A stretch of DNA of 64,000 nucleotides from Acanthosepion esculentum (GCA_964036315.1 OZ038480.1:7955203-8019202); one strand, 5' to 3'. Numbered from the stretch's first letter, positions 1 to 11,040 are shown. Made by a program: numbers and translations. The notes: generated by a model from the sequence alone, not told the origin.

Positions 1-866
1 CAACATCGTCAAACTTGAACCAGGTTCACTCAAATCATTGATTCGGACACGATAATTTAACAAGAAAGAAGAAATTGAACAGCATAGACTGGATTACTGT
101 TGATAGTAATTCCACTAGATGACAAGTATATATAAACAATTTCATAATTGGGTTTAAAAGATGTGAGTACAAAAATATTATCGGTGATTGTGTTTAAACC
201 AAGATGTTTCAATGTTTGCAATATTAAGTAATTGTGCTGCATTTATTCATCCTCAATTATAAAAATTTCCAAAATGCTACCATAGAGGTCAGTCGGTGCG
301 CGTGTAGCGTGACCTTTATCGGCACAGATCGTGGAATCGGCGCGAAGCGTTCATATTCCAAGTCAGTCTGTTTTGCTCCTTTTAGCACATATGCCACAGG
401 GAAAGGCAAGCGTCCGTCTAGTTTTTCCCGACTATGTGTTAAATAAGAGGGTAGACTGTACTGTCTAGTATTTGTTAGAAGTTAGTCTAAGAGAAATCTA
501 AATTCTAAACCACGGTGAAGTAAACTGGAAATCACTCTTTTCCAAGACAACCATAATACATCAATCAAAGCAACTTATTTATAACTATATGCAGGCATCA
601 ACAAATAGAACATAGATTTCTAGCCACAGTAATATTTAAAGAAATGTGTTTCGGTTCATTCGAATCAAAGTAGATAATCAACAAGGTATTTCGAGAAACA
701 ACTATCGATTGTATGATAGCCGATTCGGGGTTCACCAAATTGTTGTCTCAAATTCCATACACTCGAAATATGTGATATGGACGACCATTTGAACAGGATA
801 AACGCAAAATATTCCAGTTGTAGAAGCCAATCCTCAAGTAAATAATCTATAAACAGTTGTTCCACT
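1..866. other. No gene recognised
   Basis: AT-rich sequence with only short, unconvincing reading frames. A moderately GC-richer patch lies at about 280-440, but neither its translation nor its structure is recognised. Confidence 0.6.
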
Positions 867-1260
867 GCAATATCGGCAGGACAGACTGGGTTCTATAACC
901 TTGGATGGCAACTGGTCTAGGAGAAGGTCAACTCTGAATTCAAAACCATTCGGCGTCTGTACCGGCATCGGGCGGCCTCTTGGTTACTTCTGCCTCTGCG
1001 TCTGTGGAAATTCTGCAGCAAGTAAAAGCATATTCCTCCCTCCACTGGGATAGCACGCGAGGTGTGGAGACCGCGTGTGAAGTTCAAAACTCCCTTGTTA
1101 CTCCGTTTCAGGAGTTCGCCGCCGGTGGAATCGGGAATGGCTGTCGTTCGTTTCAGCATTGGCGACGTATCGCCGTGCTTGGTCGGCCTTCGTTCCGGAC
1201 GCGGTGAATTCATTGGAAGGAGCCGGCTTAACCGATCCAGGGTGAATGCCGCAACATACA
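867..1260 (+). repeat. SINE-like repeat, head shared with two other loci
   Basis: The first 90 bases (about 870-960, containing GGATGGCAACTGGTCTAGG) closely match 62806-62880 on the plus strand and 58775-58690 on the minus strand. The remainder, to about 1260, is GC-rich and matches neither of those copies, so the three loci share a head and have different bodies. A short CATA-rich run follows the element. No tRNA-like A/B box was identified in the head. The right boundary is approximate. Calling it a SINE is an inference from its size, its dispersal and the insertion-site duplication seen at the 62.8-kb copy. Confidence 0.5.
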
Positions 1261-2116
1261 TACATATACATACATACAATATCCCCACTATCCTCACTTA
1301 ATAGACTGATTTTCATAATCGCCTCAACGGAAACTGGGTGCGGCTTTCGACGTTGAACTGAAATCGAAAATGCCGTTTGGATACCTGTTTGTACATAATT
1401 ATATAAGGTGAAGAGAACTGGTGCCTTATAAATCAACATGACCTACAAATGAAACTGTGTAGACAAGCGTCCAATTTCCTCGGCCATATTAAATCAGTCG
1501 CATAGGGAAATAAAAACTGTATTGGTGGTGGTCAGGGGGGTTGAGATTTGGTTTACTGTTAACCGATCAATCTTCGCAGCTGAAATGTACTGCATTTAGT
1601 TATCAAGAGTACTAAGTGTAATCTACAAAAAGTACCTCGAATTTCACAAAACTCACTTGTTACGCAAGATTGACAGAAAGATCTCGTTGAACTTTTGCTC
1701 TGGAGTTTATCATTCTTTTTGACAGTCTTACAAAATAATAAAGATATTAAAACAACACAATTTTTAACTGTGTGCTGATGTTGCAACCTTGTGTCTGACC
1801 AAAATTTGTGACATTCGTCTTTATATGATTGGGCTTAAACGCTATGGGCTCTTACCTGACCTGGGCACCGACAACTGACGCCATGGTCTAAAGCGCATGA
1901 ATATTTTCAGGAAAAATATAATTTCTCTTTAGAAACATATAACCCTAGTATGCGTTAAATAGCAGAGTGGACTAGTTCTAAAGTAGTGTAATCAGTCTCG
2001 GAGAAAGAAAGTTATGAATTCGCAGCCATCGCAACAGGAAACCACTCCTCTATTTTCCCAAGAAATTATGGTTAAAAGACATTGGAAAGTCATAATCATC
2101 TACGTCGTGGAACAAG
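1261..2116. other. No gene recognised
   Basis: AT-rich, with a short CATA run near 1255-1280. I see no coding signal and no recognised repeat. Confidence 0.55.
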
Positions 2117-2170
<54 letters not shown>

Positions 2171-2487
2171 TGGCTCATGGGAACATCAACAATCCCTGTT
2201 GTAGTTGGAGCCCTCGGATTGATTGGAAAAGATTCTAATAGAATTATTTGAGGGAATTCCTGGAAGCCCATGCCTTAAAGAAATACAAAACATTGTTCCC
2301 ACGAGTACATCCCATACCTGTCAAAGGGCTTTATCTATGTAAAATATGATGTTTTTTTAATTGGTCAATGGAAAATGTCATGATGTCATTTCTAAACTTC
2401 GGCCTCTGGGCGGGACCTGGAAAGAAATGTGGACACACCAGAAATCAAAGGAAAATAATAATAAAAATTAATAATAATAATAATAAT
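2117..2487 (+). mobile_element. 5'-truncated R4/Dong LINE copy between two (TAA)n tracts
   Basis: A pure (ATA)n tract (2117-2169) passes directly into 2170-2454, which matches the last 250 bases or so of the long R4/Dong copy (6471-6700). It encodes the end of the endonuclease ORF and the 3' UTR. A second AAT-rich tract (about 2455-2487) follows. The element is therefore bounded on both sides by TAA repeats. The 5' break lies inside the triplet context AAT|GTGG, where the long copy reads AAATGTGG. It cannot encode a complete protein. Confidence 0.85.
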
Positions 2488-2493
2488 CTCTCT

Positions 2494-2496
<3 letters not shown>

Positions 2497-2569
<73 letters not shown>
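2497..2569. repeat. (TA)n microsatellite
   Basis: About 36 uninterrupted TA dinucleotides, immediately 5' of the 220-bp segment that ends in a hammerhead-like motif. Confidence 0.95.
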
Positions 2570-2571
<2 letters not shown>

Positions 2572-2734
2572 GGCAGAATTGAGTCACTGTCAGTCACTGT
2601 GTGTTTATCTAGATCTAAAAATAAACATGCTAAAATTCACCTTCATCCCGTACCGTGCGCTGACGGCTTAGTGGGAGAAGTTCCGACTGACGCAAATTCA
2701 GACGTGTTTCGATCCTAGCTAGAGGCAACCGGAC

Positions 2735-2786
2735 GTCTAGCCATACTGATGAGGTGTGAAACAGCGAAACAGTCTGTCTGTGGATG

Positions 2787-2788
<2 letters not shown>
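2735..2788 (+). ncRNA. Type I hammerhead-ribozyme-like motif (site 1)
   Basis: The conserved core is complete. CTGATGA (2746-2752) is followed by a stem II hairpin (2753-2765: closing G-C, one G.G mismatch, then TGT/ACA around a GAA loop). GAA (2766-2768) follows, then a minimal stem III (A-U, C-G, A-U with a 3-nt GTC loop, 2769-2777) and C17 at 2778, which gives a GUC cleavage triplet. Stem I closes the motif: CCATA (2741-2745) pairs with TGTGG (2779-2783), one pair being a wobble. After an internal loop, GTC (2735-2737) pairs with GAC (2786-2788). Very short stem III is typical of hammerheads reported from Penelope-like elements and animal retrozymes (from memory). A (TA)n tract starts two bases downstream. 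Self-cleavage is inferred, not shown. Confidence 0.7.

Positions 2789-2789
<1 letters not shown>

Positions 2790-2832
<43 letters not shown>
2790..2832. repeat. (TA)n microsatellite
   Basis: About 21 TA dinucleotides directly downstream of the hammerhead-like motif. Confidence 0.95.
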
Positions 2833-2835
<3 letters not shown>

Positions 2836-3110
2836 TTTCTTTTACCCCTCTTTTATTATTATTTTTCTTTTCTTTTTTTTTGACCCTGAATACTAAAATC
2901 TGATATTCCCCCTGGGAGTGGTCACTCCGACTTATACTAAGTTAAAACTTAGTATAGTCTACTCCACTGAATACAATACACTATTATGAACTATTCCACC
3001 TTCGATATATTAATAAATCCACATTCTTCCTAGTCTCATTGGTTGGACGTGTTCTTGGGTCTTCTTGGGTCTTCTTCGAGAGTCGTCTTAAAGCTGGTAA
3101 CTTGGACATA

Positions 3111-5243
3111 ATTACCCCTTGGCGGTCAAGGTTAAAACACAAATCTCTACCAATTTCAATGAATACGAACAGAATTTCATACCGGATCGGTCGTCACCCG
3201 GGTCAACAAGGGCCGCGTCCCTCAGAGAGGAACCAGTCTGAGGACGAAAAATCTGTCACTGGAACAAACTCTTCCACAAACGAAGAGACACTAGGTCACC
3301 ACATCCGGATTATTGCCAACGTTGGACCAAGTGACTCAATACCAAATCGACTTATAAAAAGAAAACAAACGAAATTGTCTCGCGAAGAGTATCGACAAGT
3401 ATCATGGCATCATTGTTCACTGCATTCAAAAAACAGCAAAGAACACCACCAATCAAACATACCAAATATGGAGAAGTATACTGGGAAATGATATAAGACC
3501 TAACCTCAATCCATATATGCTTAGCAATGTCCATAGGGACATTATGCGAAACAACAGACTCTCAAAGACAGAAATAGATAGGATAAAATTAGATATAAGA
3601 CAAAATACTATGACCCATCACTCAAACTGTAATGAGATGAATGTAGAAATAAGTAATGTGACAGAGGATGAGGTAAAAACTAAAACAAATGAAATACGAA
3701 ATAACCTCCCAGGAAATAAAATCAAACAGAACCTGCAGTTCTCCAGACAATGTCACTGAAGATGACTCCAGGTACATTAAGTTAGAATTCCTTGAAAACC
3801 ACAAATCTGAAATCACCGAAGCAAAAAACCACGTCATCCAAGTACTCAGCAGAGTAACTTTCATACAATTGTCAGAAAGAGACCAGCTACCCAAAATCCA
3901 TATGACGAATTCCAACAAGCACATTGTGAAAATATACAACGCTGCTTTGGAAACACTGTTAACAGATAAACCACCGGGAAACATCACAGAAGTTACCAAC
4001 GTCATATACGCAACAGCTTTAGCAGCGACTCGGAAGCTTGGGATCAAGACAATAAATAAAGTTAACAGACATAGAGAGCCAGCTTGGAAAGCAAAACTGT
4101 TACGAAAAATAAAACAAATCAGATGTGAGCTTTCTATATTAGATGAGCTCACCAGAAACCCTAATATTTCCACACACAAGTGCAAAAAGATCAAGAGGAA
4201 ATACAAAATTAAATCCCTAAACGACATTCCATCAACCACGGAAATGCTGAAGCAGAAACTTCAGCTAAAGGCACAGAGAACAAGACGATACGAAAAACGT
4301 TGTAGGTTCTATCGCCAAAATAAAATATTCCTAACGGACCTTAAGAAATTTTACAAGGAAATTGGAAAAACACCTATACATGTTGAAAGGCCACCATCGA
4401 TTGATAATGTACAGATATTTTGGGAAAATATTTAGAGCAGCCCAAAGGAATATAACCCAAAAGCAGAACGAATCCGACGTGAAGAAGAACGAATGCTGGA
4501 TAAACCTTTGCAAGAATGGGAAAATATATCCACAGATGATGTTAGGCAAGCTCTAACGAAATCGCAAAAATGGAAATCCCCAGGAAATGACATGGTTCCC
4601 AATTTCTGGCTTTATCATCTATCGTCTATCCACAAAATACTTGCGAAAACATTATCAAAGCTTGTAAACAATCCCAATGAAATCCCGGAATGGATTACTG
4701 AAGGTATTACTTACCTCATGCCAAAAACAAATGAAACAGACGACCCGAAAAATTATCGACCGATAACATGTCTCTCCAAAACGTATAAGTTGATCACGTC
4801 TGTCCTGACGAACCGTGCTTACTCCTTTTTCGAAACAAACAGCATTCTTCCGCTGGAACAGAAGGAATGCAGGAGGGGTTTATATGGCTGCAAAGATCAA
4901 TTACTGATAAATAAAATGATCCTGGAAAATTGCAGGAGAAGACGTAGAAATCTTAGCGCAGCGTGGATTGATTATCGTAAAGCCTTTGATAGTGTTCCAC
5001 ATTCTTGGATCCTTAAGACTTTGGAAATGTACAAAGTCTCCTCTGTGGTATTAAATTTCCTTACGCACAACATGGGAATGTGGAACACCAAACTATACCT
5101 TAGTCACACCAGAGGCACTGCCATATCCAACCATCTAAATATCCGACGTGGAATCTTTCAAGGAGACTCTCTGTCACCCCTTCTGTTTTGTTTGTCCGTA
5201 GCTATGGTTACAAAATAAATAACAAAATATTCAATCACCTACT
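3111..5243 (+). pseudogene. R4/Dong ORF, N-terminal region and RT fingers/palm
   Basis: The coding sequence is split over several frames: about 3039-3491, 3517-3759, 3689-4435 and 4493-5218. The last piece has clear RT blocks: a fingers motif (YRPITCLS), the R2/R4-type block KECRRGLYGCKDQLLINK, motif A (DYRKAFDSVPHSW) and motif B (GIFQGDSLSPLLF, near 5152-5190). Motif C is absent because the sequence jumps from the end of motif B into SYGYKI and then, at 5244, into Gypsy DNA. The N-terminal part is basic and has no domain I can name. Stops near 3492, 3757 and 4435 and the lost catalytic YxDD region make this copy inactive. Confidence 0.85.
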
Positions 5244-5752
5244 TGTTATGGTCCAAGTTCCTTGTACTACGGTGATGGTCCAAGGTAGGCACTCGCGTCA
5301 CTTGCTACAATAATTTTTAGTTTAGGATCGTATTGTGCCAAAAATAAATCTGAAGTTAACGTTTTAATTATTTTTTCAAATGTTTCCTGGCATTGATCTG
5401 TCCACCGCCAAACTTTTTCTTTCTTTAGCAGCTCGTTCAGTGGTGCGCGAAGTTTATGCATTTGAGGAATGAATTCCTGGTAGTAACTCACTAAGCCTAG
5501 AAAACTTTGTAATTCTGTTATGTTTTTAGGAACTGGCATTTTTTTATTTATTGCTTTTGCCCTTTCAGGGTCTGGTCGTCTACCTTCTTGATCTATGATA
5601 TGGCCAAGGTATTTAATTTCCTTCATGAAAAAATCGCACTTGTTTTCTTTTACTTTGAATCCATAGCTTTGTATTCTCTTAAACACCTCTTGTACATGTT
5701 GCCAGTGTTGTTCAACGCTTTCCCGATTAATCAATATGTCATCCAGGTATGC
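5244..5752 (-). mobile_element. Ty3/Gypsy pol fragment inside the R4 element
   Basis: On the minus strand this reads RT motif C (YLDD at 5749-5738), the following thumb region and the start of RNase H (IIVASDASAY near 5310-5280): a contiguous Gypsy RT-RNaseH piece of about 150 codons. It then jumps to a short sequence ending TGGACCATAACA at 5244, which matches the end of the LTR annotated at 15915-16159. One border is therefore an intact LTR terminus abutting R4 sequence (CACCTACT). The other border (5752) cuts through the RT and returns to R4 in mid-element. The best explanation is a Gypsy insertion followed by deletions that removed most of it together with flanking R4 DNA. Confidence 0.8.
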
Positions 5753-6702
5753 AAATTCAAAATGGAGTTTCAAAAGGGCGCAGAAATACAAGTGAAGCAC
5801 AATACACTGGCTGAAGCTGCAAAATACTTTAAAAAGAAAGCAAAGACAAATGCAACCGACCAGATACAGAAACAATGGCAAGATAAACCGCTTCACTGCC
5901 AATACTCTACCCGTACCAAACAAGCTGACGTAGACAAAACCCGAACCCATCAGTGGCTACGTAGCGCAGGGTTGAAAGCTGAAACTGAAGGTTTTATCGT
6001 TGCTGCACAGGACCAATGCTTGTTAACTAGAAATTATCAAGCACATATACTAAAATACTGTGTTAGCCCAAAATGCAGATTCTGTGATAAATATCCAGAA
6101 ACCATTGATCATCTTGTATCAGGTTGCACGATATTGGCACCCACTGAATTTAAAAACCGGCATGACAGAGTGGGCCAATATCTGCACTGGAAAATTTGCA
6201 ACTTCTACGGGAAGGAAACTGAAAGAAACTGGTATGAACACCACCCAGACCCGGTTACGGAGATAGGACCTTTAACAATTCTATGGCACTACACAATATA
6301 CACTGACAGGACAATCAAAGCCAATCGCCCAGACATTGTTATTAAAGACCACAAACAAACAAAAATGCCTCCTTATTGATATGACAGTCCCTGCAGTCTG
6401 CAATGTATCTTTGAAGATATTCAAAAAGCTATCAAAATACAAGGACCTTGAAATAGAAATCTCAAAAATGTGGCACATGGGAACATCAACAATCCCTGTT
6501 GTAGTTGGAGCCCTAGGATTGGTTGGAAAAGATTCCAGTAGACTAATTGAAGGGATTCTTGGAAGTCCATTCCTAAAAGAGATACAAAAACTTTTAAATT
6601 TTTCTTTTTTTTTGTCAGTGGAAAATGTCATGATGCCATTTCTGAACTTCGGCCTCTGGGTGGGACCCGGAAAGAAATGTGTAAACGCCAGAAAACAAAG
6701 GA
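5753..6702 (+). pseudogene. R4/Dong ORF C-terminus: CCHC motif and RLE endonuclease
   Basis: An open frame to 6379 carries CRFCDKYPETIDHLVSGC (6073-6126), a C-x2-C-x8-H-x4-C motif, followed by RPDIVIKD (about 6324-6350). After a one-base frame change near 6365 the second frame continues LIDMTVPA (about 6371-6395) and KYKDLEIEISKMW (6438-6475). Together these form the PD...D...K-type catalytic region expected of an R2/R4 restriction-like endonuclease. A conserved tail (GALGLVGKDSSRLIEG) and a 3' UTR follow, ending in (TAA)n. The frameshift between the PD and D elements disables the domain. The nicking role is family knowledge. Confidence 0.8.
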
Positions 6703-6738
<36 letters not shown>

Positions 6739-6847
6739 GAAAAAAAAAAAATAATAATAACATACAGGCTGGCTGTTCCATACAAACCAATAAATAAGAT
6801 ATAATAATAAAATACATAAATAATAAGAAAACAACAAAAAAGCCAAA

Positions 6848-7130
6848 AGCTTTATCTCACAGACATGGCCATTCCGTCTGATAAAAAAACGTCACTGCAA
6901 AAGAATTTCACAAACTTTCAAAATAGAAAGACTTAGAAATAAAAAAACACAAGAATACAGCTTTAACATTTACACCCAGCTACCATTCCAGTAATAATTG
7001 GAGTACTAGGATGATTAAAATAATAAAGATGCATAAGTTAAGAAGTTTCTAGGAAACATTTCACAATCTGAAATACGAAATAACATTCTCATAAAAAGAA
7101 ACTTACTTTGTCTCAGGTAAGGGACTTGGT
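6848..7130 (+). pseudogene. Diverged R4-like endonuclease C-terminus remnant
   Basis: Short in-frame pieces resemble the end of the R4/Dong ORF. A DMAIP-like string (about 6865-6880) is followed about 110 bases on by PVIIGVLG (about 6990-7012) and a SEIRNNIL-like string near 7070, in the same order as DMTVPA, PVVVGALG and SPFLKEIQK in the neighbouring copy. Stops interrupt every frame. It lies downstream of the 6735 (TAA)n tail in a patch of AAT and A runs, so it is a second, older insertion and not part of the first. Confidence 0.45.
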
Positions 7131-7639
7131 TAAGGATTTTATTAAACAGCAAATCAGGAAGAGTGGAAAGGATAAAAATGAATATTCTTGATGAAAATCT
7201 CATTCATAATAGATTCTTCTAAAATATTAGAGAAATAATAAATGAAAAACGATAATAGTGTCGAAACACCGCTGGGAATTTGACTGCTAATCTGGTGTCT
7301 CGTAAAATCTGTTGACTTATAATTAAATTTAAATTTTTCATGAACTTTGGTGAGTTTATAATACTGATATTTTTTATCAGGCAAAGATGACAGCCGTAAT
7401 GTGTTAACACGTCTTCATTGTAGAAATCGACGTAGAATATGCAATTCCTTCATACAGATATCAAGGATCGACGCTAAAAAAAGTATGTTTGGTCCAAAAG
7501 ATTCGAGAGAAATATATAATTGTTGATAAACAGCGGTCATATAGCCGAGCTAAAATTATTGAGTTTTTTTCTTATATGGATATCCATTAAAGTGTACGAA
7601 ATTACTCTTAACAATGCGGCATTGGTGAACAAGCACTTG

Positions 7640-7932
7640 ATTATTATTATTATTTTTATTTCCGTTGATATCTGGCGTTTACACATTTCTTTCCGGGTCC
7701 CGCCCAGGGACCTAAGGTTGGAAATGGCATCCTGACACTTTCCACTGCAAAAAAAAAAATATTACATAGATAAAGCCCTTCGTAAAGTGTGGGTTGTACT
7801 TGTCAGAACAATTTTTTGTATCTCTTTGAGGCATGGACTTCCAGGGATTCCTTCAATTAGTCTACTGGAATCTTTTTCAACCAGTCCAAGAGCTCCAACT
7901 ACAACAGGGATTGTTGATGTTCCCATGTTCCA

Positions 7933-7963
<31 letters not shown>
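7640..7963 (-). mobile_element. 5'-truncated R4/Dong copy between (ATT)n tracts
   Basis: Positions 7661-7933 are the reverse complement of the R4/Dong 3' end (TCTGGCGTTTACACATTTCT through CCCATGTTCCAC). An ATT run (about 7640-7660) lies at the element's 3' side and a pure (ATT)n run (7934-7963) at its 5' side. The 5' break on the element strand is AAT|GTGGAACATGGG, the same position as in the copy at 2170. Confidence 0.85.
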
Positions 7964-8039
7964 GTACTTCTTTTTGCTTTGTATCACAATTTAAAGATCG
8001 TGATTAAATAAAAAAACGAAGTTAATCATTTTTTTTACT

Positions 8040-8340
8040 CCTGTGGTAATGGAGACTTCAGTGGTTATTGGCCCTCGTTCGATGGCGTTCCTTCGGGGGA
8101 TTGGCACGATTGCGTCTCGATTAAGGGATGAGCCTCGTGAAACGGAGTGGCTCTTGCAGCGTGTCTCACTGGCGGTGGTTCGAGGTAATGCTTTCTCCAT
8201 CATTGCGGCTGGCAGAGGATAGAAAAAATTGTTTATAGTTACGTTGTTCTGGAATTGTCATCAATGGTCGACTGAACTTGCTTTGTTTTAATGACTTTTG
8301 TTTTGTTATTATTAGTTACTTTGTTCAATAAATGATTATT
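8040..8340 (-). repeat. Dispersed repeat, partner at 51650-51790
   Basis: Read on the minus strand, about 8270-8155 (ACTATAAACAATTTTTTCTA, then a CAATGATGGAGAAAGCATTA-like stretch and GTGAGACACGCTGCAAGAG) matches 51695-51790 on the plus strand. The family is not recognised. A 70-codon frame here is not convincing as a gene. Confidence 0.5.
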
Positions 8341-8349
8341 GTTGGGAAA

Positions 8350-8970
8350 AAATCATTGTTCTTGATTCTCATAACATTGTAACGCGCACTTTTAATGTAT
8401 GGCGTCATATTAGATGTTTCTGAAAAAGGGATTAATTTTCTAGATTTTACTAACTTCTGCCGATGGTCTTCGAGGCTAAATCTAAAAGGAAATTTTCCTG
8501 GATGAACCGAATCCTCAAGATCGTAATGTCTCATCCATAATATTTCCTACTACTTTTAAAATGAAGATATGTTTCTGCACCGATAAATTAGACAATACAA
8601 AGCACTGACCACGACCCAAAAGCTCCAAATACTTTCTTTCGTTATAAATATTGTCTGCAAGGTTTAATCATTGAAAAACAAATAAAAACTCGACTAATCA
8701 AAACAAGAGATATTTCGCGTGTATTTCTCTGCCGGTTCAATAATACAATAACGAAGATTAAGAAAAACAGAGCTTGATACGTCGACCACAGAACTACATA
8801 TAATATAGAAGTATAGTACACTGGCGTATAGAACTTTAGAGTCGCTTTGGTAAATTAATTACATTTGTTAAATTTACCCTAAAATTGAAAGTGATTAATA
8901 GTATACTTTTCTCATTGTAGGATCTTTGATGACCAGGAAACAAGTTACTGCGTCTTCGTTAATGGTGCTA
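8350..8970. other. No gene recognised
   Basis: AT-rich with no supported feature. Confidence 0.5.
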
Positions 8971-8976
8971 GGCGGC

Positions 8977-9731
8977 TGATAGTGTATCATCCCCCCCTAC
9001 CAATTTATTATCAATGTTGAATTTTGTACATTTTTGTGCAAAAAGTGGATCAGAGAGCGTACCCAGCTTAGTGAATATTTTCAAGAAAAATCAGCTTCTA
9101 ATTGGTCAATAAGCACACAAGTGGGCGTTGCAATCCACTCACGTACAAATCTTTTTCCAGCGCGTGACCCAATTTTCTCTGAGCCTGTCACGTGATTACA
9201 TTAATTATAAATAGCAGACACGAGCTTGTTCATTCTCTCTCTTCTGTTCCCTTTTCCTGCGACGATGTGACCTTAAGGATTCTCGTTTCGACCATGGGCG
9301 GTCAGACGTTAAAATCATATTCACGTACGCACGTACGTACGAAATTTTCCAAACTACATTACAAACATACGAAACAATTCCAAACAAGCAACAAGAACTT
9401 TTCTCTTTGAAATATTCTTCTAAAGCTAAAGTTTATTCAGCATTTTTCAGATTTATAATTAATTCAACTTTTGTGAGCCCAGATAAAAATATTTCACAGT
9501 CTAAGGGACATAACACCAACAGAACTTTAACTTCTACGAATGTACACCATGACACAAAATAAATGCAAATGTTATTGTTTTAAAACCATTTTGTTCTTTC
9601 TTGTATTTCATGTTTTGCGGTATTTTACGTTAAATATAAATCGTGTGGTCATGTTATTCACGCAGCCATAAACAGTCATATGCAAATGGCACTTTCTTAC
9701 TGATATACCACTACAAATGGTGACCCCGAGT
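8977..9731 (+). mobile_element. Probable LTR remnant ending at a primer-binding site
   Basis: TGGTGACCCCGAG at 9719-9731 is the usual primer-binding-site string of many Gypsy and retrovirus-like elements (complementary to a tRNA 3' end). It is preceded by ACTACA and two spacer bases, as expected just downstream of an LTR. A TATA-like TTATAAATAGCAGAC lies at about 9205-9220 and AATAAA at about 9560. The LTR start is uncertain; 8977 is only a suggestion based on a TGATAGTG. No gag-pol follows. This is a solo 5' end or remnant. Confidence 0.4.
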
Positions 9732-9739
9732 TATCTACA

Positions 9740-10290
9740 ATAGAGCATCTTAAACATAGTGATGCTGATGAAAAGTACTGCGCCATCAGCGAAAATTTCA
9801 TCTTTCAGCTCTTTTCTTAAGTTAAAAGATTCTTAAGTTTTTGTTTTGAAAAAAAAAATGATCTTTATTATTCAAACCACGTACAACACGTCTGCCTACG
9901 GAATTAGTAATTAGTGTAGCTTCCTTTGACTCGAACAACTACCACCATTCAATTGAACGCAACAATTCTCATATTTTCTCGTTTAAAATCTAATATGGCT
10001 GACAATGTGTGAAACTGAGAGACACGCACCGAAACCTTAACACAATGAAAGGCAAAAAAGTTAAACATCTTCGCACACACTATGAAAAGAGGGTTGTGTA
10101 GCAGACCGAGCATAGACATTTGTGGAAAATATTAATTAGGAAGGAATAAAACCTAATGAATTTGGGATTCCATAGGCATTCTACATGTGAGGAACGCCCA
10201 TGTAAATTTAAACATGAGGTGACACGTTCAAGGCAGAAGGAAATAATGGCGAAAACTCATTGACACAAGCATAAAGTATAACTTATATGT
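9740..10290. other. No gene recognised
   Basis: AT-rich spacer with no supported feature. Confidence 0.5.
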
Positions 10291-10292
10291 AA

Positions 10293-10875
10293 GTACCTCC
10301 ACTTTTTCGGCATAAATTTTCGATACCTAAGGTTTAAAATGACTTTAAAAAAATGAGCAAACATTCTTGAAGATTTCATTTTAGCTTTAATTGAAAGCTA
10401 AAGGATTAAATTTATTATTTACAGTAAGTACAATATTCTGGTGTAGTTCAGATAGAAATATTACAATGTCAAATATTTGCTCGATTTCTTAAAATTTTCT
10501 TAAAAGCTACCATTTTCTTAATTTTTAAACAAAACAAATTTATCGGTTTTAAAAATCTTCCAAAATTAAATTATAGTGAATAACTCCTGAAAATTTCATT
10601 AAAATCGAACAATTATTTGATTTTCACAAGAATTTCCAAATCAATGTGTTTTTAACGGAAAAAAGCACCAAAAAGTCAATGTAATTAAAACAAGATTTTT
10701 TAACCAATATTTCAAATGTGTTAAAACGGATTAAAAAAATGAAAAAGATAATAAAAAATACATTGGTCTTTCATCTTAATAATAACATAAACATTTTGAC
10801 GATAAGACTTTATTTCATTAAGTTTGTGGCCTTTTCCATTACGCTGTTTTGTTTTCCGCGAAAAAGTGGAGGTAC
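10293..10875. mobile_element. MITE candidate with 17-bp perfect terminal inverted repeats
   Basis: GTACCTCCACTTTTTCG (10293-10309) is exactly inverted at 10859-10875. The interior is about 550 bp, very AT-rich and non-coding, with a 9-bp hairpin at 10379-10401 (TTTAGCTTT/AAAGCTAAA). Similar flanking bases (CTTATATGTA on the left, CTACTTATGA on the right) suggest that the inverted repeat extends imperfectly. The size and lack of coding fit a non-autonomous DNA transposon. Its superfamily is unknown. Confidence 0.5.
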
Positions 10876-11040
10876 CTACTTATGAGAGAGGATGCTTATG
10901 TTCCACCAGAACAGGACTTAACAGCATAACATTGTCGAGTTACCTCCTCTTAATTTTCGAAACCGCTATTAGGTGACGTTCTCAGGATTATAAATACTCC
11001 GCGATAGTTTTATCATTCCCTTCTGACTTTTTTTTTAGTA

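Larger units (their letters stand above)
3111..6735 (+). mobile_element. R4/Dong-clade non-LTR retrotransposon, interrupted and dead
   Basis: A long LINE copy with the R4-type arrangement: an N-terminal region, then reverse transcriptase, then a CCHC motif, then a restriction-enzyme-like endonuclease (RLE). Its start is set by alignment with the minus-strand copy at 40004-43826. Both begin at ATTACCCCTTG and diverge upstream, so this is probably the 5' end of this subfamily or a shared truncation point. The 3' end runs into (TAA)n (about 6703-6735). Positions 5244-5752 are a foreign Gypsy fragment, and about 650 bases of the RT palm/thumb region present in the other copy are missing there. 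The ORF is broken by frameshifts and stops, so the copy is non-functional. Family knowledge: R4-clade elements use an RLE rather than an AP endonuclease and often target specific sites. Confidence 0.85.

Noticed and set aside
3622..4239. 205-codon minus-strand frame, and its equivalent at 42683-43039 on the plus strand
   Set aside because: Antisense shadow of the R4/Dong N-terminal coding region; both copies show the same shadow because the sense frame is conserved.
9755..9810. CTGATGA...GAAA string as another hammerhead
   Set aside because: CTGATGA is followed by a segment that pairs with the core itself (CATCAG) and gives no stem II or stem I.
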